64,000 nucleotides of DNA from Larkinella knui (GCF_003858645.1 NZ_RQJP01000008.1:62001-126000), one strand, 5' to 3'. Shown: positions 1 through 9,593, numbered from the stretch's first letter. Notes: generated by a model not told the origin, from the letters alone. Numbers and translations: made by a program.

Positions 1-377
1 TCAAATACCGCCGGGTCCGTGAAAAAAATGTTCCCGACTTCTATTTTTTTATCATTGAACGTGATGAGTCCCCCGCCTTCCGTGTTGAACCGAACGGTTT
101 TTTCAACTTCCGGGTATTCGTTTTTCAGGGCGGGTCCATACGGCGCCGAGGTCGGGGCCAGTTTGAGGTTTCCGCCCGGCCACTGGGCATAATGCACCAC
201 CCGGACAATGCGATCCGCTTTGGTATGAAAACGATCGTAGCTTAGTTCATCAACGACGTACAGTCCCATCAACCAGACGGCTGCCATCCCAATGCCGAGT
301 CCAACGACGTTGAGACCACTGAAGAGCTTGTTTTTCCAGAAAGTCCGGATCGTAATTTTTAGGTAGTTCTGTAACAT
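1..377 (-). CDS. ABC transporter permease, MacB/FtsX type (5' part only)
   Basis: The minus-strand frame opens at an ATG at 375-377 and runs without a stop off the left edge, giving about 125 residues. It begins MLQNYLKITIRTFWKNKLFS, followed by one long hydrophobic segment at about residues 20-42 and then a DELSYDRFH stretch. This is the usual start of Bacteroidota MacB-like permeases: first membrane helix, then the periplasmic MacB_PCD domain. Known role of the family: export or mechanotransmission with a partner ATPase; the substrate cannot be told. The rest of the gene and any ATPase lie outside the window. Confidence 0.85.
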   Translation of the reverse strand, partial: MLQNYLKITIRTFWKNKLFSGLNVVGLGIGMAAVWLMGLYVVDELSYDRFHTKADRIVRVVHYAQWPGGNLKLAPTSAPYGPALKNEYPEVEKTVRFNTEGGGLITFNDKKIEVGNIFFTDPAVF

Positions 378-543
378 TTCAGTAAACCGTTGACGTTATA
401 AGCCGTATTTCTGTACGCTGCCTGATCAATTCCCAAATGCCGTACCAAACCAGTAAGACAAAGATTATCAGATACTTATAAAAAGTTAATTTTAAATTGT
501 GTCCGCAAATGGACGTTAATTTTGACCGTTAGTGGACAATCGG

Positions 544-1566
544 TCAGCGCACCGCCGGTTCCAGCAACTGGATCGTTCCGGCGTCGGCATCCAGTTCGGC
601 TTCGATGCCCAGTGGAACGGTGAATTTGTGCGTAATGTGGCCGATCATGGCCCCCGAGTAGGCCGGTTTTTTCAATGGAATAATATGATCGCGGAAAACG
701 TCTTCCAGCGTCAGCGAACCGTACCCTTTGCCGGGCTCGCAGTCGGTGCATTTCCCGAAAACGAAACCGCCAATCTGATCCAGAACGCCCGCCAGTTTGA
801 GTTGTGTAATCATGCGGTCCATCCGGTAAACGTCTTCGCCAATGTCTTCCAGAAACAAAATGCTGTCTTTCCAGTCGGGCAGGTATCGGGACCCCATCAG
901 GTGGCTCAAAACCGTCAGATTTCCGCCCAAAAGCCGCCCGCGGGCTTTGCCGGGGTGGAGCGTAGCCACCCGGTCTTTCACCTGCGCCAGCAAATCGCCT
1001 TTATCGTGCGGATTTTCCATCAAAACCGCCTGGCCGTCCATCAGCGTCTGACGGAAATAGTTCACCGTGAACGGATTGAACGTGGCCGACCCCACCGGGC
1101 CGTGCATCGTCACCAGTCCGGTTTGCGCGTAAATCCCCAGTAACAAGGCGGTAATGTCGCTGTAGCCGACCAGGATTTTCGGATTCCGGCGAATCACGCT
1201 GTAGTCGAGCAGCGGCAACAACCGGGCGCACCCCCAGCCGCCGTGCATGGCCATGATGGCGTTTACGCTGGGGTCGGCAAACAGCGCGTTGAGGTCGGCC
1301 GCCCGGTCGGCGTCGGTTCCGGCGAGGTAGCCGTAGCGGTCGAAAACGTGTTTGGCAATAATGGTTTTGAACCCCAGCGCCTGCAACGATTCCACGGCGA
1401 CCTGAACGGTTTCGTGCGTAAAAGCCGGGGCCGCCGGACCCACCAGCGCAACGGTATCACCGGGTTTGAGCCGGGGCGGTTTGACGGCGGTAACCGGTGG
1501 ACGAAAAGCCGTGGTGGCCGCGGCAGCGGTGAGGATTTGCAAAAAGTTTCGGCGGGAGAACGACAT
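544..1566 (-). CDS. LD-carboxypeptidase (peptidase family S66)
   Basis: A 340-residue protein, full length for the S66 family, which removes the terminal D-Ala from muropeptide tetrapeptides during cell-wall recycling (LdcA). The expected catalytic triad is visible: Ser136 in GYSDIT, a Glu at about 240 in FLEDIGED and His310 in GHITHKF, with spacings close to those of characterised LdcA enzymes. The N-terminus SRRNFLQILTAAAATTAF is a Tat-like signal, so this copy is probably exported, unlike cytoplasmic E. coli LdcA. It stands alone on the minus strand, divergent from the NagB-PIG-L gene, which suits an amino-sugar or peptidoglycan recycling neighbourhood. Substrate preference is inferred from the family. 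Confidence 0.9.
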   Translation of the reverse strand: MSFSRRNFLQILTAAAATTAFRPPVTAVKPPRLKPGDTVALVGPAAPAFTHETVQVAVESLQALGFKTIIAKHVFDRYGYLAGTDADRAADLNALFADPSVNAIMAMHGGWGCARLLPLLDYSVIRRNPKILVGYSDITALLLGIYAQTGLVTMHGPVGSATFNPFTVNYFRQTLMDGQAVLMENPHDKGDLLAQVKDRVATLHPGKARGRLLGGNLTVLSHLMGSRYLPDWKDSILFLEDIGEDVYRMDRMITQLKLAGVLDQIGGFVFGKCTDCEPGKGYGSLTLEDVFRDHIIPLKKPAYSGAMIGHITHKFTVPLGIEAELDADAGTIQLLEPAVR

Positions 1567-1751
1567 GGACGGGAAACGAGTAGTAAGAATTGACGGAAAA
1601 ACAGTACCAATATAAATCAGAATACGGACCGATCCCTTACTTTAGAAGGTATTCGGGCATTCTTAAAAAAATTTAAAATATTTTCATTGGTGTTACGGAT
1701 CAATATGACGAATTTTGCCGCACCGCACGAACCACAATTTACCATTCCGTT

Positions 1752-3710
1752 ATGATTTCTGAACCTTCCATTGTCGAAAATGCGTCGGGTCGTAAACCGG
1801 GTGAGCCGGTCCAATCGGCCATCACGTACGAAAAAATACCCACGCACATCTACGCCGATGCGAAAGATGCGTCCCGCGCCGTCGCCCACGAAATTGCCGA
1901 TCTCATTCGCGAAAAGCAGCAACAGGGGAAGCTGTGTGTCTTGGGGTTAGCCACTGGCTCGTCGCCCAAAACGGTGTATGCCGAGCTGATCCGGCAACAC
2001 CGCGAAGAAGGCCTGAGCTTCCGCAACGTGGTGACGTTCAACCTGGATGAATATTATCCGATGGAGCCAAATTCGCTGCAAAGCTACGTGCGGTTCATGA
2101 AGGAGCAACTGTTCGACCACGTCGATATTCCGGAAGGTAATTATTTTATTCCCGACGGAACGGTTCCGGTCAACAAAGTCGCCGAGTTCAGCCGGGCCTA
2201 CGAAGAAAAAATGCAATCGTACGGTGGGCTGGATTTTCAACTGCTGGGGATTGGTGGCAACGGTCACATCGGGTTTAACGAACCGGGTTCGCTGATCAAT
2301 TCGCACACCCGCCTGATGATGCTCGATCATTCGACGCGGGCGGCTGCGGCCATGGACTTTGGCAGTTTGGCTAAAACACCGAAAAAGGCCATTACGATGG
2401 GGGTTGCCCCTATTTTGAGCGCCCGACGGGTGGTTCTACTGGCCTGGGGTGAACGCAAAGCGCCGGTCATCCGGGCCGCTCTGGAAGGAACCGTGACGGA
2501 ATCGATCCCGGCTTCGTACCTGCAAACGCATCCCAACGCGCTGTTTGTGATCGACCAGGCCGCTGCGTCGGACCTGACCCGGATGCAAACGCCCTGGCTG
2601 GTCGATACGGTGGAATGGACCAACCAGATGATCAAGAAAGCCGTCACGTACCTGTCGCGGACACTGGGAAAACCGGTTTTAAAACTGACCAACAAAGATT
2701 ATAACGACAACGGGATGAGCGACTTGCTGGCGCAGGTAGGACAGGCATACGATCTGAACATCGACGTTTTCAATCAACTTCAACATACGATTACGGGCTG
2801 GCCGGGTGGCAAACCGAATGCCGACGATACCAAGCGCCCCGAACGCGCCCTTCCCGCCAGCAAACGCTGCCTGATTTTTAGTCCCCATCCCGACGACGAC
2901 ATCATTTCGATGGGCGGCACGTTCCAGCGGCTGGTCGATCAGGGCCACGAAGTTCACGTGGGCTACCAGACTTCCGGAAACATTGCTGTGGCCGATGACG
3001 AAGCCCTGCGGTTTGCGGATTACGTGGTGGATTTCAACGAAAAATTCGGCATCGACAGCCCCGAAGCCACGCAGATTTTCCGCGATGCTGCCGAGTCGTT
3101 ACGCGAGAAGAAAGACAGCGAAATGGACTCGGTGGAAGTGCGGTATATCAAAGGGTTGATCCGGAAAGGCGAGGCCAAATCGACCTGCCGGTTTGTTGGA
3201 ATCCCCGTTGAGAATGCTCATTTTCTGAACATGCCGTTCTACGAAACCGGCAAAGTCGAAAAGAGCGCCTTGGGCGAAGCCGACATTCAGGTGGTGATGG
3301 ACGTCATCAGGCAGGTAAAACCGCACCAGATTTATGCCGCCGGTGATCTGGCCGATCCGCACGGAACGCACAAGGTTTGCCTCGACGCCATCATGGAAGC
3401 CGTTCGCCGGTTGAAGAACGAGGAGTTTATGCAGGATTGCTGGGTGTGGCTCTACCGCGGGGCCTGGGCCGAGTGGGACATTCACGAAATTGAAATGGCG
3501 GTTCCGATGTCGCCCGACCAGGTGATGCGCAAGCGGCTCGGTATTTTCAAACACCAGTCGCAGAAAGACGGCGTGGTGTATCAGGGCACCGACTCGCGGG
3601 AGTTCTGGCAACGGGCCGAGGAGCGCAACCGCGCCACGGCGGGGCTCTACAACCAGTTGGGCCTGGCCGAATACGAAGCCATGGAAGCGTTTGTGCGCTG
3701 GCATTTTTAA
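1752..3710 (+). CDS. nagB: glucosamine-6-phosphate deaminase fused to PIG-L deacetylase-like domain
   Basis: A 652-residue fusion. Residues about 28-290 are a NagB domain (GlcN6P to fructose-6-P plus ammonia) with LATGSSPKTVY, NLDEYY at 97-102 and GIGGNGHIGFNEPG at 167-180. Residues about 370-640 are a PIG-L/LmbE zinc deacetylase fold with HPDDD at 379-383 and a later DPHGTHK metal site. Both halves keep their motifs and look active. This architecture recurs in Bacteroidota; the deacetylase substrate is not established, but removing an acetyl group ahead of deamination is a reasonable guess. An ATG at 1752 is the only start that leaves a leader before the NagB domain. A strong terminator follows. 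A separate short NagB lies at 22360. Confidence 0.93.
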   Translation: MISEPSIVENASGRKPGEPVQSAITYEKIPTHIYADAKDASRAVAHEIADLIREKQQQGKLCVLGLATGSSPKTVYAELIRQHREEGLSFRNVVTFNLDEYYPMEPNSLQSYVRFMKEQLFDHVDIPEGNYFIPDGTVPVNKVAEFSRAYEEKMQSYGGLDFQLLGIGGNGHIGFNEPGSLINSHTRLMMLDHSTRAAAAMDFGSLAKTPKKAITMGVAPILSARRVVLLAWGERKAPVIRAALEGTVTESIPASYLQTHPNALFVIDQAAASDLTRMQTPWLVDTVEWTNQMIKKAVTYLSRTLGKPVLKLTNKDYNDNGMSDLLAQVGQAYDLNIDVFNQLQHTITGWPGGKPNADDTKRPERALPASKRCLIFSPHPDDDIISMGGTFQRLVDQGHEVHVGYQTSGNIAVADDEALRFADYVVDFNEKFGIDSPEATQIFRDAAESLREKKDSEMDSVEVRYIKGLIRKGEAKSTCRFVGIPVENAHFLNMPFYETGKVEKSALGEADIQVVMDVIRQVKPHQIYAAGDLADPHGTHKVCLDAIMEAVRRLKNEEFMQDCWVWLYRGAWAEWDIHEIEMAVPMSPDQVMRKRLGIFKHQSQKDGVVYQGTDSREFWQRAEERNRATAGLYNQLGLAEYEAMEAFVRWHF

Positions 3711-3740
3711 CCGGATTTATTGACTTGATTTTTGCCTTCC

Positions 3741-3779
3741 AAATAGGCCCCATCAGAAAATGTTGGGGCCTATTTTTTT
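3741..3779 (+). terminator. intrinsic terminator after the nagB fusion
   Basis: A 12-bp stem, AAATAGGCCCCA (3741-3752) with TGGGGCCTATTT (3764-3775), loop of 11, followed by a T run to 3779. It lies 30 bp past the stop codon. Confidence 0.85.
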
Positions 3780-3817
3780 ATAAATCGTCGGTTGACGGCT
3801 CATACGGTTGTTGCCAG

Positions 3818-3957
3818 CCCCCGGTTTAAACCGGGGTTGAAGGTCGGCGGTATCCGTTGATAGCAAACCGTTTTAACGGTTGCGGGATGCTGAAACCGTT
3901 AAAACGGTTCGTATATTTCAGATGCGTTTCATGCTTTCCCCCGGTTTAAACCGGGGG
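3818..3957. repeat. palindrome array, order A-B-B'-A' (REP-like)
   Basis: Four palindromes lie in 140 bp. A: CCCCGGTTTAAACCGGGG at 3819-3836. B: AACCGTT-TT-AACGGTT at 3866-3881. B': AACCGTT-AA-AACGGTT at 3894-3909. A': the perfect 20-bp CCCCCGGTTTAAACCGGGGG at 3938-3957. B and B' are inverted copies of one another, so the whole array is symmetrical. The last copy sits 19 bp before the NagX start codon, within its probable 5' leader. Related cores recur near 26199, 32561-32788 and 59574. Confidence 0.85.
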
Positions 3958-3976
3958 CTTTACAATTCTACTACTC

Positions 3977-5128
3977 ATGCAACAAACGAAGAGTTCTCAC
4001 GAACTAAACCGAACCTCCAGCCAGTCCTTGGGTACTTCCCGGCTTCTGTCCCTCGACACTTTCCGGGGCATCACCGTTGCGGCCATGATTCTGGTCAATA
4101 ACCCCGGCGACTGGAGCCACATCTATGCCCCGCTGGGTCATGCACACTGGCACGGCTGGACACCCACAGACCTGATTTTTCCGTTTTTCCTGTTCATCGT
4201 CGGCGTCTCGATTTCGTACGCCTTGCAGAATAAGGAAAAACCGGGTCTGGTCGGGAAAATTGTGAAGCGGAGTTTGATTCTGTTCAGTCTGGGTTTGTTT
4301 CTGAACCTGTTCCCGAAATTTGATTTTACCACCGTCCGGATTCCGGGCGTTTTGCAGCGGATTGCGCTGGTGTACCTGGCCTGTTCGCTCATTTACGTCA
4401 AAACCGACACCCGGACGCAGGGCTGGCTGATCGGGATTTTACTCGTTGGCTACTGGCTCCTGATGGCGTTTGTTCCCGTACCGGATTTTGGCCCGGCCAA
4501 CCTGGAACCCGAAACCAACCTCGGCGCTTGGCTCGACCGGACCTTGCTGGGCGGCCATTTATGGAAAACCTCGAAAATCTGGGACCCGGAAGGAATTTTG
4601 AGCACCCTGCCCGCCATTGCAACCGGTTTGTCCGGCATTCTGGCCGGAACACTCCTCAAGTCCGGCCGACCGGAAGCCGAAAAAGCAGTTTGGTTGTTCG
4701 TGGCGGGTTGTCTGTCGCTGCTGGGTGCCTATGTCTGGAACGGCTTTTTCCCGATCAATAAATCCCTCTGGACCAGTTCGTTCGTGTTGCTGACCTCCGG
4801 TCTGGCGTTGCAGGGGCTGGCGTTGTGCTACTGGCTGATCGACGTGCAGGGGTATAAACGATGGACCAAACCGCTCGTTGCCTTTGGCGTCAATGCCATT
4901 ACGGTTTTCTTCCTCTCCGGACTGATTCCGCGCATTCTGAACCTAATTAAAATTCAACAACCTGACGGGTCGGAAACGGGTGCGAAGGAATGGCTGTACC
5001 AGACGTTTTTCGTGCCGTATTTCGAAAGCCCGTACAACGCGTCGCTGGCCGGGGCGCTGACGTTTGTGCTGATCTGGTTCGGGATTTTAGGTTGGATGTA
5101 CCAGAAAAAAATCATTATTAAAGTATAA
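3977..5128 (+). CDS. NagX-like integral membrane protein (DUF5009, heparan-glucosaminide acetyltransferase family)
   Basis: A 383-residue polytopic membrane protein with about ten hydrophobic segments. The N-terminal signature SLDTFRGITVAAMILVNNPG, then HAHWHGWTPTDLIFPFFLF, is typical of the HGSNAT/NagX (DUF5009) family. In human lysosomes the family acetylates terminal glucosamine; bacterial NagX is linked to GlcNAc/chitin use by gene neighbourhood. Here it follows the NagB fusion, separated by a terminator and a palindrome array, so it probably has its own promoter. Periplasmic or transmembrane acylation of an amino sugar is an inference. Confidence 0.85.
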   Translation: MQQTKSSHELNRTSSQSLGTSRLLSLDTFRGITVAAMILVNNPGDWSHIYAPLGHAHWHGWTPTDLIFPFFLFIVGVSISYALQNKEKPGLVGKIVKRSLILFSLGLFLNLFPKFDFTTVRIPGVLQRIALVYLACSLIYVKTDTRTQGWLIGILLVGYWLLMAFVPVPDFGPANLEPETNLGAWLDRTLLGGHLWKTSKIWDPEGILSTLPAIATGLSGILAGTLLKSGRPEAEKAVWLFVAGCLSLLGAYVWNGFFPINKSLWTSSFVLLTSGLALQGLALCYWLIDVQGYKRWTKPLVAFGVNAITVFFLSGLIPRILNLIKIQQPDGSETGAKEWLYQTFFVPYFESPYNASLAGALTFVLIWFGILGWMYQKKIIIKV

Positions 5129-5138
5129 ATAATGCCGC

Positions 5139-5146
5139 TACTTTTG
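5139..5146 (+). promoter_or_regulatory. candidate -7 promoter element TACTTTTG
   Basis: An exact match to the Bacteroidota -7 consensus TAnnTTTG, 49 bp ahead of the M16 protease ATG. I see no clear TTG at the expected -33 distance, so this is a weak call. Confidence 0.35.
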
Positions 5147-5194
5147 AGTTAACACAGCAGACACGCTACACGCCGTGTTTTCACGATCGATACG

Positions 5195-8062
5195 ATGAAC
5201 AAGATTCTTGCAACCGGCCTTGCCATTTCTCTGTTGGTAGGCGGTGCGAATGCCCAGCAACCCGTCAAAACCGGCACCAAAAAAGCCGCAGTTCCCTCAA
5301 AAGCCGCCGTTGCCGCGGGAATTCCTGCCGAACTGAAGCAGCCCATTCCGTTCGATCCGGACGTCAAAGTGGGAAAACTTCCGAACGGGATTACCTACTA
5401 CATCCGCAAAAATGCCGAACCCAAAAACCGGGCGGAACTGCGGCTGGCGATCAACGCCGGGTCGATTCTGGAAACGGACGACCAGCAGGGCCTGGCGCAC
5501 TTCATGGAACACATGGCGTTCAACGGCACCAGGAATTTTCCCAAGAATGAACTGGTGAGTTTCCTGCAATCGTCGGGCGTGCGATTCGGAGCCGACCTGA
5601 ACGCGTCGACCGGTTTCGACGAGACGATTTACCAACTGCCCGTGCCAACCGACTCGGCGCGGATTTTTGAGCGGTCGTTCCAGATTCTGGAAGACTGGGC
5701 GCACAACGTGACGATGGACCCGGCCGAAATCGACAAGGAACGCGGAGTCATTCTGGAAGAAGCCCGGTCGGGACGCGGGGCCGGTCAGCGGATGCGCGAA
5801 AAGTATTTTCCGCTGATTCTCAACAACTCCCGCTACGCCAGCCGGTTACCGATTGGCAAAGACGACATCATCAAGACCTTCAAACCCGAAGCCTTGCAGC
5901 GGTTTTATAAAGACTGGTACCGCCCGGATCTGATGGCGGTGGTGGCCGTTGGCGATTTCGATGTGGCTCAGGTAGAAGGTATTATCAAGGAAAAATTCGG
6001 GCGCATTCCGGCGGCAACCAACCCGAAACCGCGTCTGGAATACCCGGTTCCGCCCCACAAAGACACCAAGATTGCCATCGTGACCGATCCCGAACAGCCG
6101 AATACGATGGTGCAGATTATGTACAAACGGCCCGAAATCAAGGAGAAAACCCTGTACGATGTCCGGGAAGCCATCAAGCGGGTTCTGTTCAATTCCATGA
6201 TCGGAAACCGGATCAATGAACTCACGCAGCAGGCCGACCCGCCGTTTCTGGCCGGATACAGCAATTACGGCGGTTTTCTGGGCGATCAGGATGCGTTCAG
6301 CTCCTACGTCATTGCCAAAGACGGCAATGTTCCGCGGGCCGTCACGGCCATTCTGGACGAAAATGCCCGCGTCGACCGCTTTGGATTTACGGAAACGGAA
6401 CTGGATCGGGCCAAAAAACAGTACCAGAAAGCCGTCGATCGCATCTACCGGGAACGGGACAAAACCCGCTCGTCGAGTTACGTCAGTGAATACGTCGAGA
6501 ACTTCCTGAAAGGCGACATCCCGGTCAGCATTTCGTTTTACAATGATTTTCTGAAAAAATACCTCAGCGGGATTACCGTCGGCGACGTCAATAACCTGGC
6601 GAAACAGTTCATTACGACCGAAAACCGGGCCGTCGTCATCATGGCTCCGGAGAAGGATAAAGCTAAACTGCCAACCGAAAAACAGATTCTGGCGCTGATC
6701 GATAACGCCGGTAAAAACGTAACGGCCTATGTCGACAAAACGCTGGACAAACCGCTTTTGCCGACGCTACCCGTTGGAGCGCCCGTAACGGCTGAGAAGG
6801 AAATTCGCGACATCAACGTCACCGAATGGACGCTCCGCAACGGCGTGAAAGTGGTGTTGAAACCGACGGATTTCAAGAACGATCAGATCATTTTTTCGGC
6901 CACGAGTCCGGGCGGTACTTCGCTCTACGAAAATAAGGATTTTGAATCGGCACGGTTTGCTTCGACGCTGACGCAAATGAGCGGAATCGGCGAATATAGT
7001 CAGATTCAGCTCGGTAAGTACCTGACCGGAAAAACCGTGAACGTAACGCCTTACATTGGCGAAACTACCGAAGGCATCAGCGGCAGCACCACACCCGACG
7101 ACCTGGAAACGGCGCTGCAACTGGTGTATGCCTACTTTACAGCCCCTCGGAAGGACACGGAAGTGATCAAGGGATTTCTATCCAATCAGAAAAGTTTTCT
7201 GCAAAATCAGATGGCGACCCCGACGCCCCAGAAGGTTTTCCAGGACACGGTTCAGGCGGTATTGGGCAATTATAATTACCGCCGTTTGCCGATGACACCC
7301 GCCAATCTCGACAGGGTTGATGTGGATCGGGCCACGGCCATTTACAAAGACCGCTTTGCCGACGCCAGCGATTTCACCTTCTTCTTTGTCGGAAATTTCA
7401 AGGAAAAAGACATTAAACCGTTGATTGAAAAGTATTTGGGAAGCTTACCGGCTATCAATCGCAAGGAAAAATACCGCGACCTGGGCATCCGGATTCCGGC
7501 CGGAAAAATCGAGAAGTCTGTTACCAAAGGGCTGGAACCGCGAAGCACGGTTCAGCTGGTCTTCAGCGGTGATTTTGTCTGGAATTCCGAAAACACCACG
7601 CAAGTCGACGCGCTGGCCGAAGTGCTGGAAATTAAACTGACCGAAACGCTCCGGGAGGAAGAAAGCGGGGTGTACGGCGTGGGCGTCAACGGGGCCTACT
7701 CCAAAATTCCGGCGCAGCGGTACACCTTCCGCATTGGGTTCAGTTGCGCTCCCGAGAACGTCGATAAACTGATTGCCCGGACGCTGGCTGAAATTGAAAA
7801 GCTGAAGCAGAACGGTGCCGATGCCAAAGATATCGACAAATTCAAGGCCGAAACCCGGCGCGAAACGGAAGTTCAGTTGAAGCAGAACAACTTCTGGCTG
7901 GGGTATCTTTCCAACCAGTATTTCAACCAGGACGACCCGAACGAAATCCTGCACGAAGCAGAGTTTCTGAAACAGGTGACGCCGGAAAGCACGAAACAGG
8001 CCGCCAATCAGTATTTTGGCAAGAACTTTATCAAGCTGTTGCTGGTGCCGGAACGGAAGTAA
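5195..8062 (+). CDS. secreted M16 family zinc metalloprotease (two-lobed pitrilysin/PqqL-like)
   Basis: A 955-residue protein with an N-terminal Sec signal (MNKILATGLAISLLVGGANA) and two consecutive M16 lobes. The first lobe carries the inverted zinc motif HFMEH (His102, Glu105, His106) and the downstream acidic ligand region EEARSGRG near residue 188. The second lobe, from about residue 540, has no HxxEH and should be structural. This is the normal layout for periplasmic PqqL/Zn-protease proteins, which degrade peptides. It stands alone with a candidate promoter ahead; an AraC regulator follows in the same direction. Confidence 0.92.
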   Translation: MNKILATGLAISLLVGGANAQQPVKTGTKKAAVPSKAAVAAGIPAELKQPIPFDPDVKVGKLPNGITYYIRKNAEPKNRAELRLAINAGSILETDDQQGLAHFMEHMAFNGTRNFPKNELVSFLQSSGVRFGADLNASTGFDETIYQLPVPTDSARIFERSFQILEDWAHNVTMDPAEIDKERGVILEEARSGRGAGQRMREKYFPLILNNSRYASRLPIGKDDIIKTFKPEALQRFYKDWYRPDLMAVVAVGDFDVAQVEGIIKEKFGRIPAATNPKPRLEYPVPPHKDTKIAIVTDPEQPNTMVQIMYKRPEIKEKTLYDVREAIKRVLFNSMIGNRINELTQQADPPFLAGYSNYGGFLGDQDAFSSYVIAKDGNVPRAVTAILDENARVDRFGFTETELDRAKKQYQKAVDRIYRERDKTRSSSYVSEYVENFLKGDIPVSISFYNDFLKKYLSGITVGDVNNLAKQFITTENRAVVIMAPEKDKAKLPTEKQILALIDNAGKNVTAYVDKTLDKPLLPTLPVGAPVTAEKEIRDINVTEWTLRNGVKVVLKPTDFKNDQIIFSATSPGGTSLYENKDFESARFASTLTQMSGIGEYSQIQLGKYLTGKTVNVTPYIGETTEGISGSTTPDDLETALQLVYAYFTAPRKDTEVIKGFLSNQKSFLQNQMATPTPQKVFQDTVQAVLGNYNYRRLPMTPANLDRVDVDRATAIYKDRFADASDFTFFFVGNFKEKDIKPLIEKYLGSLPAINRKEKYRDLGIRIPAGKIEKSVTKGLEPRSTVQLVFSGDFVWNSENTTQVDALAEVLEIKLTETLREEESGVYGVGVNGAYSKIPAQRYTFRIGFSCAPENVDKLIARTLAEIEKLKQNGADAKDIDKFKAETRRETEVQLKQNNFWLGYLSNQYFNQDDPNEILHEAEFLKQVTPESTKQAANQYFGKNFIKLLLVPERK

Positions 8063-8141
8063 TTCGCGCCCTGCCGTTCGCTAAATGGTTGAGTATCTTC
8101 TGGTAAAAAGCACTAACTTGCTACGATCCCCTGTTCGTATC

Positions 8142-8960
8142 ATGCTGTACCAGAAGTACCAACCCGCTCCCCATCTGCGCCCGTTTGTCGAGTGCTACTT
8201 CGTTTGGGAGAACGCGCAGTCGTTGCTCCAGCCCATAACCGTCGAGTCGCCCCCGAACGGATATGGCTCGCTGGTTTTCAATTATGGCGATCCGTATCGG
8301 CTCCAAACGCCGAAAACCGGCACCAAACTAGTGCCGGTTTCCTTCCTGAGCGGGCAGTCGACGAGCAGCTATCAACTCCAGTTGCAGGGACAGATTGGCA
8401 TGATTGGAGCGGTATTTCGCCCGGCGGGACTGAACAGCCTGTTTGGATTACCGATGTATGAATTCACGGATGAACGCGTCGACCTAACGGCCGTCCTGGG
8501 CGACCGCATCCAGACCATGCAGGAACGCCTGGCCGGGTCCGGCGATGCCATCGGAAAAGTCCGGATCCTGGAAGCATTTCTGAGCAGCCAGATGGCGCGC
8601 ACCAATGCCGTAACCGACCGCACGGATTATATTGCTAACCGGATTGTCGATCAGCGCGGCATCGTCAACATCAATGCGTTAATGGATGAACTGTACGTCT
8701 GTCGGCGGCAGTTTGAACGAAAATTTCTGCAAAAAGTGGGGGTCAGTCCGAAATATTACGCCCGCATCCGGCGCATCAGTTATCTGTGTGCCCAATTGGC
8801 CGGCGAGCACTGGAATGTGAACGATTGGCACGATCTCATTTACCGGTCCGGTTATTACGATCAGTCGCATTTTATCCGCGAGTTTACCGGTTTTACGGGT
8901 CGTAATCCTTCGGCTTATATTCGGAACAATGTGGAGCTGGCTAATTTTTTAAGATCCTAA
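8142..8960 (+). CDS. AraC family transcriptional regulator
   Basis: 272 residues from the ATG at 8142. The frame is open to 8085, but homologues normally start near MLYQKYQPAPHLRPFVECYF, so the shorter form is preferred. The N-terminal half is a cupin-like sensory domain with DUF6597-type sequence. The C-terminal 90 residues form the double helix-turn-helix, with VCRRQFERKF, GVSPKYYARI and YYDQSHFIREF all visible. The second recognition helix region is well conserved. It probably controls a nearby gene, perhaps the SnoaL-like gene that follows; no operator could be identified. Confidence 0.88.
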   Translation: MLYQKYQPAPHLRPFVECYFVWENAQSLLQPITVESPPNGYGSLVFNYGDPYRLQTPKTGTKLVPVSFLSGQSTSSYQLQLQGQIGMIGAVFRPAGLNSLFGLPMYEFTDERVDLTAVLGDRIQTMQERLAGSGDAIGKVRILEAFLSSQMARTNAVTDRTDYIANRIVDQRGIVNINALMDELYVCRRQFERKFLQKVGVSPKYYARIRRISYLCAQLAGEHWNVNDWHDLIYRSGYYDQSHFIREFTGFTGRNPSAYIRNNVELANFLRS

Positions 8961-9056
8961 AAGGCGGTTTTTGGTCTTCGCAAAATGTCGCATTTGTACA
9001 ATAAGGCCCGGGCCGTGTCAGGTAATTTTGATGCATCATTTATCCAACCAAATGTC

Positions 9057-9497
9057 ATGAAAACTACACAAATCGAATCATTGACCGACCTGACCCGGAA
9101 AGGCACAAGCATTGAATTTTTCTCAGCGTATCAGGAACGCGATATTGAGCGGATGATGGCCCTGTTCGACCCAAACGGCGAATTCTGGCTCATGCCGCTC
9201 GGCCCCGATCCGCAAGGCACCATCGGCGAACTGGGCCGAAACTTCTGGACGGGGGTCATCGGCGCTTTCCCGGACATCGACAATACCGTCGATAAAGTAA
9301 CCGCCGACGGCGATAAAATCATTTGCAACGTGGCTCTGTTCGGCACTCAAACCGCTGATTTTGCCGGTATTACCAGCAAAGGCCTGCGTTTTAACAGCGA
9401 TCACATTTTCATCTTCCGCTTCAACGAAGACGACAGAATTACAGCGGTGGCCATCGACTGGGATCACGCCAGTTTCCAGCACCAGTTGGGAGCCTGA
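9057..9497 (+). CDS. SnoaL/NTF2-like protein (ester cyclase-type fold)
   Basis: 146 residues from the ATG at 9057 (MKTTQIESLTDL). An in-frame ATG at 8985 would add 24 residues with no family resemblance. The pattern AYQERDIERMMALFDPNGEFWLM, then FPDIDNTVDKV and FRFNEDDRITAVAIDWD is characteristic of SnoaL-like polyketide cyclase or ketosteroid-isomerase-fold proteins. No enzymatic activity can be assigned. It sits 96 bp after the AraC gene and may be its target. Confidence 0.75.
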   Translation: MKTTQIESLTDLTRKGTSIEFFSAYQERDIERMMALFDPNGEFWLMPLGPDPQGTIGELGRNFWTGVIGAFPDIDNTVDKVTADGDKIICNVALFGTQTADFAGITSKGLRFNSDHIFIFRFNEDDRITAVAIDWDHASFQHQLGA

Positions 9498-9542
9498 TCG
9501 TCCGCGTTTACACCTATAAAAACGCAGGAATGGCTTTTTAAC

Positions 9543-9593
9543 TCCGTCGGCCCGGGCCGATTATTAATAACCGGATCAGCCCGGGCCGACGGA
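9543..9593. repeat. inverted repeat between convergent genes
   Basis: Perfect 15-bp arms, TCCGTCGGCCCGGGC (9543-9557) and its complement (9579-9593), with a 21-bp AT-rich loop containing TTATTAATAA. It lies between converging genes, so a bidirectional termination role is possible, though no T run follows either arm. Confidence 0.6.
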
